In this document: one piece after another, positions 26,841-34,273 of the stretch
Position numbering within the stretch: position 1 is the stretch's first letter
How the letters are laid out: each line of letters opens with the position of its first letter
Source: Verrucomicrobiia bacterium
Lineage (GTDB): Bacteria > Verrucomicrobiota > Verrucomicrobiia > Limisphaerales > JADLHS01
Reading direction: 5' to 3'
DNA length: 64,000 nucleotides
Assembly: GCA_023953615.1 (NCBI GenBank)
Contig: JAMLJH010000002.1
Span: 1,568,375-1,632,374 of the forward strand
Made by a program: the position numbers and the translations under genes
The notes under the pieces: generated by a model
Database searches by the model: none
What the model saw: only the letters and a program-made list of their open reading frames with translations
What the model was told of the DNA's origin: nothing

Positions 26841-28328
26841 TTACAAGCCCGCTTGCAAAGGTCCTACCAGCAAATCTGGGAAGCAACCCAGCGCAACAAT
26901 TGCCAGCGCCAGCAGCAGCAGAATAATTTGAGCCAACCGGGATACATTCGCCGCGTCGCCGGATGCGGGAGCGTCCGCTGGCGGCGGCAGATAAATCCAC
27001 TTCAACACCTTCACGTAGTAGTAGAAGGAAACCACGCTCATGATTACCGCCAGCACGACCAACCAAAGTAAGCCCAGATGGTCAGCGCCTGTTTGCAGCA
27101 CGGCGGCAAACAAATAGAACTTTCCGAAGAAACCAGCCAGCGGCGGAATGCCCGCCAGCGAGAACAGGAAAACCATCATGGCCAACGCTGCGATCGGAGC
27201 GCGCCGACTGAACCCAAGCCAGCTCGACATGGAATCATCTCCCGTTTGCCTCTCAACCAGGTCAACGACGCCGAACGCGCCAATGGTTGCCAGACCATAA
27301 GTCGCCGCGTAATAAACCACTGCCGCCAGCGCCGCTCCGTCCTGCGCCAGCACGCCCAACAACAAATAGCCCGCATGGGCAATGGCTGAGTAACCCAGCA
27401 AACGCCTCACGCTGCTTTGCGCCAACGCCGCCAGATTGCCCAGCACCATCGAAAGCGTCGCCACCACTGCCAACAACGAAACCCAGCCGCCCACCAAAGC
27501 GCGCCCATCCGCGCTGCCCGCGATTCGTTCGCCGGCAAACGCAATCATCATGATTTTGGCAAAGATGAAAAAGCAGGCCAGTTTCGAACCGGAAGCGATA
27601 AACGCCGCGCTGGGCGCGGGCGCGCCCTGATACGTATCCGGCACCCAGAGGTGCAGCGGCACGATGGCCAGTTTGAACCCAAAGCCAATCACCAACATCG
27701 CCAGCGCCACCAGGAGCAGCGGTTCTGGCCCGTGACCGCCGAGCGCGTGGGCGATGGCCGTCAGCTCCGTCGCGCCGGTAACGCCATAAATCAGACTCAA
27801 GCCAAAGAGCAAAAACGCGGCGGCAGTGGCGCCAAATAAAAAGTATTTCAAAGCCGCCTCGGCCGAGTAGCGGCTCTGCGAGTTGAATCCCGCCAGCACG
27901 TAGAGCGGCAGGCTGACCAATTCGAGCGCCACAAAAATCATGAGCAAATCTTCCGCGCTCACCAGAAACATCATGCCCACCGTGGAGAACAGCAGCAGCG
28001 TCAGAAATTCGGCCGGGTGAGCAGTAAATCTGGCTTCCACTGAAATCAATACCGTCGCCACCACCAATCCGAGCAGGCAGCCCTTGACGATTTGCGTCAG
28101 TTGATTAACGACCAACATACCTTCGAGCGCGTTCGCCTGCACCGGCATCACGAACATCCAGGCCAGGGCCGCCGCGCAACCCACCGTCGTCAACAGCCCG
28201 CTCACGATGAAACGCAGACGCGACTCGAGTCCGCGCATGGAAGTGAGGTCCACCACCAGCACCGCCAGGGCCGTCAACACGACGATCGTTTCCGGTGCGG
28301 CCAGTTTGAGCAACTCGAGGTAGCTCAC
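26841..28328 (-). CDS. nuoN: NADH-quinone oxidoreductase subunit N
   Basis: 495-residue antiporter-like membrane subunit of complex I with fourteen helices, e.g. the helix-5 Glu region VALELVSLPLYVL, the helix-7 Lys motif GFGFKLAIVPLHLW and ALAQSSVRRLLGYSAIAHAGY. The start is GTG at 28328: it overlaps the nuoM stop by four bases (GTGA) and has a strong AAGGAGG six bases upstream. Other frames would add only a few residues. Last gene of the nuo cluster, so it depends on upstream transcription. Proton translocation by this subunit is established for the family. Confidence 0.96.
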   Translation of the reverse strand: MSYLELLKLAAPETIVVLTALAVLVVDLTSMRGLESRLRFIVSGLLTTVGCAAALAWMFVMPVQANALEGMLVVNQLTQIVKGCLLGLVVATVLISVEARFTAHPAEFLTLLLFSTVGMMFLVSAEDLLMIFVALELVSLPLYVLAGFNSQSRYSAEAALKYFLFGATAAAFLLFGLSLIYGVTGATELTAIAHALGGHGPEPLLLVALAMLVIGFGFKLAIVPLHLWVPDTYQGAPAPSAAFIASGSKLACFFIFAKIMMIAFAGERIAGSADGRALVGGWVSLLAVVATLSMVLGNLAALAQSSVRRLLGYSAIAHAGYLLLGVLAQDGAALAAVVYYAATYGLATIGAFGVVDLVERQTGDDSMSSWLGFSRRAPIAALAMMVFLFSLAGIPPLAGFFGKFYLFAAVLQTGADHLGLLWLVVLAVIMSVVSFYYYVKVLKWIYLPPPADAPASGDAANVSRLAQIILLLLALAIVALGCFPDLLVGPLQAGL

Positions 28329-29839
28329 AGCCCACCTCCTTTTCGCAACCAATCAAACAACGGCGAATCAAAACTGGGCACAATCACTCGAAGCAACACT
28401 TTCGGATATAATCCCACCACCAACGACGCGCCAATCAGCAGCACCGCGCCAATGCGTTCCGGGATTGAAATCGGAGGGACGGCCTCCACTCCGTCGCCGA
28501 TTTTGGCCTCGGAGGAATGGGACGAGTTGGAACTCCGCGCTTCCGCCTCGCCAAAAAACGCTTTCTGCATCGCCCGCCAGGTGTAGGCCACGCCCATCAA
28601 AATCCCCACGCCGACAATGATTACCAAGGTCGGATACAATTGCCACGCGCCGATGATCACCTGCAATTCCGCCACAAAACCACTGAACCCCGGCAGGCCC
28701 ATCGAGGCCACGCCCGCAATGACAAAGGTCGTGGCGGCAAAGGGCATCACCCGGCTCAAGCGCAGGCCTGCCAACGTCGTCAACTCCCGCGTGTGCGTTC
28801 GGTCATACACCATCCGCCCCACCACCGCGAAGAGCAGCCCCGCCAGGATGCCGTGCGAGAACATCTGCAACACCGCGCCGCTCAAGCCGATGGTGTTCAG
28901 CGTCACCAGCCCGAGTAACACAAAACCCATGTGACTCACGCTGGAATAACCGATGACGAATTTGAAATCCTTCTGCACCAACGCCACCATCGCGCCATAC
29001 ACGATGCCGATGACCGCCAGCACCGCGATCCATAGTTTCCACGCTGCCAACCCTTCCGGGAACAACGTCATCGCCACGCGCAAACAACCGTAAGCGCCGA
29101 GTTTCATTACCACCCCGGCCAGCAACATGGAAGCTCCGGTCGGCGCGGCCACGTGACCCGTTGGCGCCCATGTGTGAAACGGCCACAGACCGGCCAGAAT
29201 GGCAAACCCCACAAAGACCAAGGGAAACGCCCAGATTTGGAATTGGTGCGGGAACGGATGCCGGGCCAGTTCCAACACGTTCATGGTGTGCGTCCCGGCC
29301 ACGACGTAGAGCGCAATCAACCCGATCAACACGAGCGCGCTGCCCAAGAACGAGTAAAGCACCAGCTTCATCGCGGCATATTCGCGCCGGGTCGAACCCC
29401 AGATGGCGATCAGAAAATATTTTGGCACGATCGCGATTTCGTAGAAGACGAACAACAGGAACAAATCGAAACTCAGGAACACGCCATATACCCCGCCGAT
29501 GAGCGTGAAGTAGAAGGCAAAAAATTCCTTGGTGCGCGAGGTCAGATTCCACGAGAAAAGCACGCCGCCGAGCGCGGCTAATCCGGTGAGCAACACCAAC
29601 GTCAAACTCACGCCATCCGCCGCGAGATGATATTCCAATCCCAAGGACGGCACCCACGAATGTTTGGTGATGGTTAAAATTTCACCAGCCTGGAACTGTG
29701 CGTAACCCACCAGACCCACCAACCACCCCGCGCTGGCCGCCGCCAGAGCGACCCAACGTGCCGCCGCGGCGTGGCCTTTCGGCAGGAGCATCAGCACCAG
29801 CACGCCAAGGAATGAAATGTAAATAGTCCAGGCTAACAT
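28325..29839 (-). CDS. nuoM: NADH-quinone oxidoreductase subunit M, second, divergent copy
   Basis: 504 residues, membrane proton-pumping subunit. Helix 5 keeps its Glu134 in FYEIAIVPKYFLIAIWG. However, where the helix-7 lysine is expected (GFAVK.P.PFHTW in the first copy) this protein reads GFAILAGLWPFHTWAP, with Leu215 in the lysine's place. QKDFKFVIGYSSVSHMGF is conserved. Near the C-terminus, residues about 440-465 (EAEARSSNSSHSSEAKIGDG) form an extra hydrophilic stretch partly encoded by a REP-like palindrome. Its first seven bases overlap the stop of an inserted PIN-domain gene. A near-identical copy of its first ~80 bases survives 0.8 kb upstream. Two NuoM genes in tandem suggest an extended, '2M'-type complex I. 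Confidence 0.94.
   Translation of the reverse strand: MLAWTIYISFLGVLVLMLLPKGHAAAARWVALAAASAGWLVGLVGYAQFQAGEILTITKHSWVPSLGLEYHLAADGVSLTLVLLTGLAALGGVLFSWNLTSRTKEFFAFYFTLIGGVYGVFLSFDLFLLFVFYEIAIVPKYFLIAIWGSTRREYAAMKLVLYSFLGSALVLIGLIALYVVAGTHTMNVLELARHPFPHQFQIWAFPLVFVGFAILAGLWPFHTWAPTGHVAAPTGASMLLAGVVMKLGAYGCLRVAMTLFPEGLAAWKLWIAVLAVIGIVYGAMVALVQKDFKFVIGYSSVSHMGFVLLGLVTLNTIGLSGAVLQMFSHGILAGLLFAVVGRMVYDRTHTRELTTLAGLRLSRVMPFAATTFVIAGVASMGLPGFSGFVAELQVIIGAWQLYPTLVIIVGVGILMGVAYTWRAMQKAFFGEAEARSSNSSHSSEAKIGDGVEAVPPISIPERIGAVLLIGASLVVGLYPKVLLRVIVPSFDSPLFDWLRKGGGL
28473..28500 (-). repeat. Possible REP remnant in the second nuoM
   Basis: The sequence GGAGGGACGGCCTCCACTCC follows the same pattern as the free REP at about 52852-52878 (GGAGGGACGCGTTCCACCGC). 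It lies in the hydrophilic C-terminal insertion. Similarity is partial. Confidence 0.4.
29759..29839 (-). repeat. Direct repeat, copy within intact nuoM 5' end
   Basis: First 80 bases of the second nuoM. The other copy is at 30567-30647; the two differ at only a few positions. They bracket the PIN-domain module. Confidence 0.9.
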
Positions 29840-30354
29840 GATCTGAAAAATTTCTTTACGATCTCCCGGAGCGTGGCGATCACCGGCGCAATCAAGTCGA
29901 ATCGCCCCAATTCCACCGTCAATTTCTCGTGGTCAACCCCGGCCAATTCCGCGTCGCTGCTCGTCAACAACGGACATCCCAATGCCGCCGCTTCCACGAT
30001 GATCGCCGCATCATGCACTTCCTCCTCCGGCAACAGCCCTTGCTGCCGCAAGCGTTCGCCAATGCGCTCCACCTGTGCAAAGCCCAGCGGAATGAAATTC
30101 ACCAAGCGAAACCCCCAAGCCCGATGTTGCCGGAGCATCTTCGTCGCCGCCTGCCGCACTTTGCGATCCGCCGCTGTTGCCGCTGCGTTCGCCAGTTCTC
30201 CCATCACGGTCGGCGGCAATAGCAACTCGACTCCGGGAATCCGGGTTTTAATCGTCGCGATGGCATCGCAGATGTCATCCACGCCTTTCGCAAAGTCGAG
30301 GGCGACGTTGGTGTCAACGGCGACGAGTCTGGGTGAGTTGAGCTTTGCTGCCAT
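29833..30354 (-). CDS. PIN-domain protein (VapC-like ribonuclease toxin)
   Basis: 173 residues from ATG (MAAKLNSPRLVAVDTN). PIN acidic residues visible: VAVDTNVALDF near the N-terminus, VMGELANAA, EEEVHDAAIIVEAA and LLTSSDAELAG, giving four acidic positions for Mg2+ as in VapC-type RNases. Its start overlaps by 41 bases the end of a 65-residue basic gene, the usual antitoxin-toxin order. Its stop overlaps the start of the second nuoM by seven bases, so the pair is wedged directly into the nuo operon and probably transcribed with it. It is slightly longer than common VapC toxins (130-150). Confidence 0.78.
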   Translation of the reverse strand: MAAKLNSPRLVAVDTNVALDFAKGVDDICDAIATIKTRIPGVELLLPPTVMGELANAAATAADRKVRQAATKMLRQHRAWGFRLVNFIPLGFAQVERIGERLRQQGLLPEEEVHDAAIIVEAAALGCPLLTSSDAELAGVDHEKLTVELGRFDLIAPVIATLREIVKKFFRSC

Positions 30355-30511
30355 AGGCAATTTGCATCGCGCGCTCCAGCCAAGCCTCCCGCTCGGCGCG
30401 CGTCCACTGGTTGCTCTGGGCGCGGATTTTCGCCGCCGCGCGCGTGCCCCAGGTTCTCGACCCACGGGCGCGACCCGGCTTTCTGGCGGCTGCCTTCGAT
30501 GGCGTGCTCAT
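30314..30511 (-). CDS. Small basic protein, probable antitoxin of the PIN pair
   Basis: 65 residues, strongly basic in the first half (STPSKAAARKPGRARGSR), then WTRAEREAWLERAMQIAYGSK, an amphipathic helix. Overlaps the PIN gene start by 41 bases in a different frame. No known antitoxin DNA-binding motif is obvious, so the call rests on position and size. Confidence 0.55.
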   Translation of the reverse strand: MSTPSKAAARKPGRARGSRTWGTRAAAKIRAQSNQWTRAEREAWLERAMQIAYGSKAQLTQTRRR

Positions 30512-30542
30512 GGGTAAGTTATCGTCGTTTTGGGCTTCAAAG

Positions 30543-30647
30543 TCAATTTTGCGAACTGGAACAGCGCGCCGCCGCCGCGTTGCCTTTCGGCAGGAGCATC
30601 AGCACCAGCACGCCAAGGAATGAAATGTAAATGGTCCAGGCTAACAT
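30543..30647 (-). pseudogene. Truncated 5' copy of the second nuoM
   Basis: Begins with the same MLAWTIYISFLGVLVLMLLP as intact nuoM, keeps frame for about 26 codons, then diverges (RCSSSQN) to a stop after 34 codons. It marks where nuoM would start if the PIN module were absent. It may still be translated as a small membrane peptide. Confidence 0.85.
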
Positions 30648-30848
30648 TTTGAAAAAGACGAACGATGAATGATCAATGTTGACACGAGGCCGGCGATTCC
30701 AGAATCGTCAATCGCACGCAGTAGATGATCCCGCCCTTTCCAGGCCTGTAACAATTTACCAACAAATTTCCCGAGGCGCCACCCCGGCTTCCCCTGTTCC
30801 AGCCATTTGGACTGTAAATCATCGCGCTGAAAGCGCACGCCATGACAG

Positions 30849-30902
30849 CCCAGGGCAACGCCCTGGGAGCAATCCCTTAATCCATTCAAGCCCTGAAAGG
30901 GC
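30849..30902. repeat. REP pair on the 3' side of RAYT 1
   Basis: CCCAGGGC-AAC-GCCCTGGG (30849-30867) and GCCCT-GAA-AGGGC (30890-30902). Mirror-image units lie at 31367-31421, so the transposase gene is bracketed by inverted REP pairs. A further GCGCT-GAA-AGCGC hairpin lies just to the left. Confidence 0.85.
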
Positions 30903-30911
30903 GGCACAAAA

Positions 30912-31358
30912 TCAATCCCACACATAATGTTCGTCAATGGTCACACCGTATCGTTCGCAAAACGCGCGGAACTCCGATTTGAAATCGCACCGCTGGTGGT
31001 GTGTCGCCTGATTCTCGATATAGTTGCGAACCGAAGGCACGTTTGATTGGCTCACCGAAAAAGCTCCGTAGCCGCTCTGCCACGCAAACTGCGAAACTCC
31101 CTGTGTCTTCATCCACTTGCTCGAACTCTTCTTCACCTCTTCGATTAGCTTGCAGGCGGCGAGGTTCTTGGAAAGCTGGCAAAGGACATGCACATGATCC
31201 GCCACGGAATTAATGATCAACGCCGGCGATTCGATTTTTTTCAAAATGCCCGCCATGTACGCATGCAATCCAGCCCGGACATCCTCTGTAATCAACGGAC
31301 GACGTTCCTTCACGCTCCAAATGGCATGAACCAAAATATTGGCCAATGATTGCGACAC
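30912..31358 (-). CDS. REP-associated tyrosine transposase (RAYT, IS200/Y1-like)
   Basis: 148 residues if started at the GTG of VSQSLANILVHAIWS, which matches the N-terminus of its relatives; an ATG 14 codons upstream would translate through the flanking REP. HUH metal motif ADHVHVL (His55, His57) and catalytic Tyr113 in RNYIENQATHH identify a Y1 single-strand transposase. Such enzymes cut and join REP hairpins and usually do not move their own gene autonomously. Flanking inverted REPs with CCCAGGGC cores are its likely substrates. It lies inside the nuo operon between the two nuoM genes. Compare the second RAYT at 37.7 kb, which serves a different REP family. Confidence 0.88.
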   Translation of the reverse strand: MSQSLANILVHAIWSVKERRPLITEDVRAGLHAYMAGILKKIESPALIINSVADHVHVLCQLSKNLAACKLIEEVKKSSSKWMKTQGVSQFAWQSGYGAFSVSQSNVPSVRNYIENQATHHQRCDFKSEFRAFCERYGVTIDEHYVWD

Positions 31359-31366
31359 GTTGTCTC

Positions 31367-31421
31367 GCCCCTTCAGGGCTTTATTGTTTTGTTCATTCAT
31401 TACCCAGGGCGTTGCCCTGGG
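31367..31421. repeat. REP pair on the 5' side of RAYT 1
   Basis: GCCCC-TTC-AGGGC (31367-31379) and CCCAGGGC-GTT-GCCCTGGG (31403-31421), the inverted counterpart of the units at 30849-30902. Confidence 0.85.
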
Positions 31422-31476
31422 CTGTCTTGTTTTGCGCCTGCGGCGCGGCAATTTGTTTATCCATGTTCATCCGCGG

Positions 31477-31515
31477 CTAAAATTTCAACTGCTCCGCCAT
31501 TTGCACGGCGGCGTT
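31477..31515 (-). pseudogene. Remnant of the 3' end of the first nuoM
   Basis: Reads NAAVQMAEQLKF then stop, against NSTAVQMVEQLKF at the end of intact nuoM; DNA identity is about 80-85% over 39 bases. The HEAT-repeat gene lies between the intact nuoM and this remnant. Confidence 0.75.
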
Positions 31516-31555
31516 CCGTCTCGCAAAAAATAATGAACTTCTTCCGGCCGACATA

Positions 31556-32674
31556 TCATTTGTTTTCTTCGATCGGCAAAATTGCTCTTAACATTTCGAA
31601 GAGATCCCGGCGATCTGATGGACTCGCATTCGTCCATCCCGTTCTGACTTGAGCCAATACTTCCGTAGGTGTATGCGATGCAGACGCCAGTGCCGCCTCC
31701 CATGTCTCCTTCACTCCCAACTTCGATCGGGTTTGATCAATCTCTTGAACGATCTGACTGTCATTCGTGGACAGCACAATGTAGGCGAGTAGCGAAAACA
31801 AATTGGCCTTTTCATTTTCACCCACCCAACACTGCTGGATTTGGGGCAAAGCAACGCGACCGGCATCTCCCAACAGCATCAGGCCAATCGCGGCATTACC
31901 AACAATCGTATTATTTGTGTCTGCCAGCGCCTGCTGGAGTACTGGTAAAACCGTGTCGCGAGGTTCACCTATGCGCCCTAATGCTCGCAAAACGAAGGGG
32001 CGAACCCGGTCGTGCTTCGGGTCGTTCAACATTGAAACGAGCAGCGGCGCAAGTGGCTCGGCATCACGACCCAGAAACCCCGCAGCAATCGCAGCGTGCC
32101 CAGGATCAAAATAGCTTGAACTCCTGAGTCCATTACTAATCACATTCAGCGAGGCTGGCCCGGTGGCACTTAGCGCCTCCCAGACTTGCAGTGCGGACTG
32201 TTCATTCTTAGCCGCGAGTAGGGATGCCAAATCCGGGACTGCCTCCGCACTGTTTGTCCCCAACACTCGAAATCCCAGCACCGCCTGTCTCGCTAGGCTC
32301 ATCCGATGGTCCAGCCGTTGCTCCACCACTCGAAGCGGTAATTTGACCGGCAAGCTATCAAGTGCGTAATACGTGGAGATGGCGCTGTATCCTGATTTAA
32401 CAAACTCAATCAGGAACGGCACTGCTGGCTGGCCAATTTGCCGAATGGCTTCCGCCGCTTGCGGGTCTAAAACTGCGCGAAAATCAATAATCTCCATCCT
32501 CCCTGTATCGAGCTCGGCCAACCAATCAGACAATGACTTCCCGGCGAATTCTGGCTCCTTCGGACTGCGGAATGCAATCCCTCCCAAGTAAAGCAGCAAA
32601 AGCAACAGCAGGCTCGAAAAGCAGAACCATTTCCACTTCTGACCGAATCCAAATTGGGAGTGATTCGCGTCCAT
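31556..32674 (-). CDS. Membrane-anchored HEAT-repeat protein
   Basis: 372 residues. One N-terminal membrane helix (WFCFSSLLLLLLLYLGGIAF, about residues 16-35), then helical HEAT/PBS-lyase-like repeats: PQAAEAIRQIGQPAVPFLIEF, ARQAVLGFRVLGTNSAEAVPDL, RPFVLRALGRIGEPRDTVLPVL and GNAAIGLMLLGDAGRVALPQI. Such repeats mediate protein binding and no enzyme site is seen. The ATG lies eight bases after the stop of the first nuoM, so it is probably read with the nuo operon, but it is cargo: a duplicated nuoM tail lies downstream. Codon use looks more AT-rich than the nuo genes, consistent with acquisition. Whether it touches complex I is unknown. Confidence 0.83.
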   Translation of the reverse strand: MDANHSQFGFGQKWKWFCFSSLLLLLLLYLGGIAFRSPKEPEFAGKSLSDWLAELDTGRMEIIDFRAVLDPQAAEAIRQIGQPAVPFLIEFVKSGYSAISTYYALDSLPVKLPLRVVEQRLDHRMSLARQAVLGFRVLGTNSAEAVPDLASLLAAKNEQSALQVWEALSATGPASLNVISNGLRSSSYFDPGHAAIAAGFLGRDAEPLAPLLVSMLNDPKHDRVRPFVLRALGRIGEPRDTVLPVLQQALADTNNTIVGNAAIGLMLLGDAGRVALPQIQQCWVGENEKANLFSLLAYIVLSTNDSQIVQEIDQTRSKLGVKETWEAALASASHTPTEVLAQVRTGWTNASPSDRRDLFEMLRAILPIEENK

Positions 32675-32680
32675 TCGCTA

Positions 32681-34273
32681 TCAAAACTTCAATTGCTCCA
32701 CCATTTGCACGGCGGTGCTATTGACCACGCCCAAGATCAATTGCGGCCACAATCCCAGCACAAACATCAGCGTAATCGGGATCGCCAACATTCCGATCTC
32801 ACGCGGGGTCAGGTCCGGGAACTTCAACCATTTGTCATTCACCGGACCGTGAAACACGCGCTGGAGAATCGTGAGAATGAAAATCGCTGTGACCAGCAAT
32901 CCCAGCACCGCAATTCCCGCCGCCCAAGGCGCGAGCGGAAACACGCCTTTGAAAATCAGAAATTCCCCCACAAAGCTGTTCAGCCCCGGCAGGCCAAGCG
33001 ACGAAAACATCGCGATGCCCATCAATCCGCAAAAGATCGGCGCGACTTTACGCAACCCGCCGAAGTCATTCAATCCGCGCACGCCGCCGCTGCGTTGTTC
33101 GATCAGGCCCACGCACCAAAACAGCGTCGCCGCCGTGAAACCGTGATTGAACATTTGCAGGAATACGCCGTTGAGCGCCGCCGCTTTCTCCGTGGCGAAC
33201 TCGGGGGTGTTGGTGAATTTGGCCACCGCAAAAATGGCCAGCAGACAATAGCCCAGGTGGTTGATGGACGAATAGGCAAAGATGCGTTTCAGGTCGCGTT
33301 GCGCGAAGGCGGCGCACGCGGAGAAAACAATCGTGACGACCGCCAGCGCGAGCAGAAGATTTTGCACGCGCGGCTCGCCGAGTTGCCGACTAAAGATCGG
33401 CAGAAAAATCCGAAGCAAGCCATAGACGCCCATCTTGGACATTAATCCGGTCAGCAATATCGTCACGCCACAGGGAGCTTCCGCGTAGGCCGTGGGCAAC
33501 CAGGTGTGAAACGGCATGAGCGGCACTTTCACGGCAAAACCCAGCAGCACGCCGCCCAGAATCACCAAGACGAGTTGATTCGCCGTGAGGTTGAACCAGC
33601 CAAGTTTTTCGGATAACACCGTCGCCAGCGCGCCGCTGTGCCCCAATTCGGCAAGCGCCGGAAAATCGAATTTGCCGGTGGCCAGATAGATGGCCAGAAA
33701 GGCGAGCAACAGCGCCACGCTGCCCGCCATGGTGTAGAGAAAGAATTGATTCGCGGCGGCGACCCGGCCCAATCCACCCCAGAGTCGCATCAGAAAAAAC
33801 GCCGGGATCAGACTCAGCTCCCAGAAGATGAACCAGTGGAAAAAATTCAGCGCCGTGAACGTGCCCATGAGTCCGGCCTGCAGGAACAAAACCAGCGCGT
33901 AATAAAGTGAGGGCGGCGTCCCGCTGGCGCACTCACCGGACCGGCGCCATGCCGGTCTCCCTTGATCCGACGCCAACAACGCCATCGGCACCACCAGGCT
34001 CGTGAGCAACACCATCAACAAACCAAGTCCATCCACGCCGACCAAGTAGTTTACTCCAAGCGCCGCAATCCATTCGTGTTGCTCCACGAATTGAAGTTCG
34101 CCCGAAGCCGCATTGAAAGCCTTCCATAAAGCCAGGGCCAGGCTGAGCGAAAACAAAGTGGAAACCAGCGCGAGTCTGCGGGCCAATTCCCGACGCGCTC
34201 CCAGACTGGCAACGACAATTCCCGTCACGAGCGGCAGCAACGTGATGATGGTGAGAATGGGGAATTGGTTCAT
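32681..34273 (-). CDS. nuoM: NADH-quinone oxidoreductase subunit M, first copy
   Basis: 530 residues from ATG (MNQFPILTIITLLP), overlapping the nuoL stop by four bases (ATGA). Key proton-path residues are present: Glu152 in FWELSLIPAFFL, Lys249 in GFAVKVPLMPFHTWLP, and QRDLKRIFAYSSINHLGY. An extra loop at about residues 102-119 (SDQGRPAWRRSGECASG) is encoded by a palindrome-bearing stretch. The 3' end is duplicated 1.2 kb downstream beyond an inserted HEAT-repeat gene. This copy looks like the canonical NuoM and the one at 28.3-29.8 kb the extra one. Confidence 0.95.
   Translation of the reverse strand: MNQFPILTIITLLPLVTGIVVASLGARRELARRLALVSTLFSLSLALALWKAFNAASGELQFVEQHEWIAALGVNYLVGVDGLGLLMVLLTSLVVPMALLASDQGRPAWRRSGECASGTPPSLYYALVLFLQAGLMGTFTALNFFHWFIFWELSLIPAFFLMRLWGGLGRVAAANQFFLYTMAGSVALLLAFLAIYLATGKFDFPALAELGHSGALATVLSEKLGWFNLTANQLVLVILGGVLLGFAVKVPLMPFHTWLPTAYAEAPCGVTILLTGLMSKMGVYGLLRIFLPIFSRQLGEPRVQNLLLALAVVTIVFSACAAFAQRDLKRIFAYSSINHLGYCLLAIFAVAKFTNTPEFATEKAAALNGVFLQMFNHGFTAATLFWCVGLIEQRSGGVRGLNDFGGLRKVAPIFCGLMGIAMFSSLGLPGLNSFVGEFLIFKGVFPLAPWAAGIAVLGLLVTAIFILTILQRVFHGPVNDKWLKFPDLTPREIGMLAIPITLMFVLGLWPQLILGVVNSTAVQMVEQLKF
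33939..33957 (-). repeat. Palindrome within the extra loop of the first nuoM
   Basis: GACCGGC-gccat-GCCGGTC, perfect 7-bp arms, in the segment encoding a charged loop not expected in NuoM. Likely a REP remnant. Confidence 0.5.
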
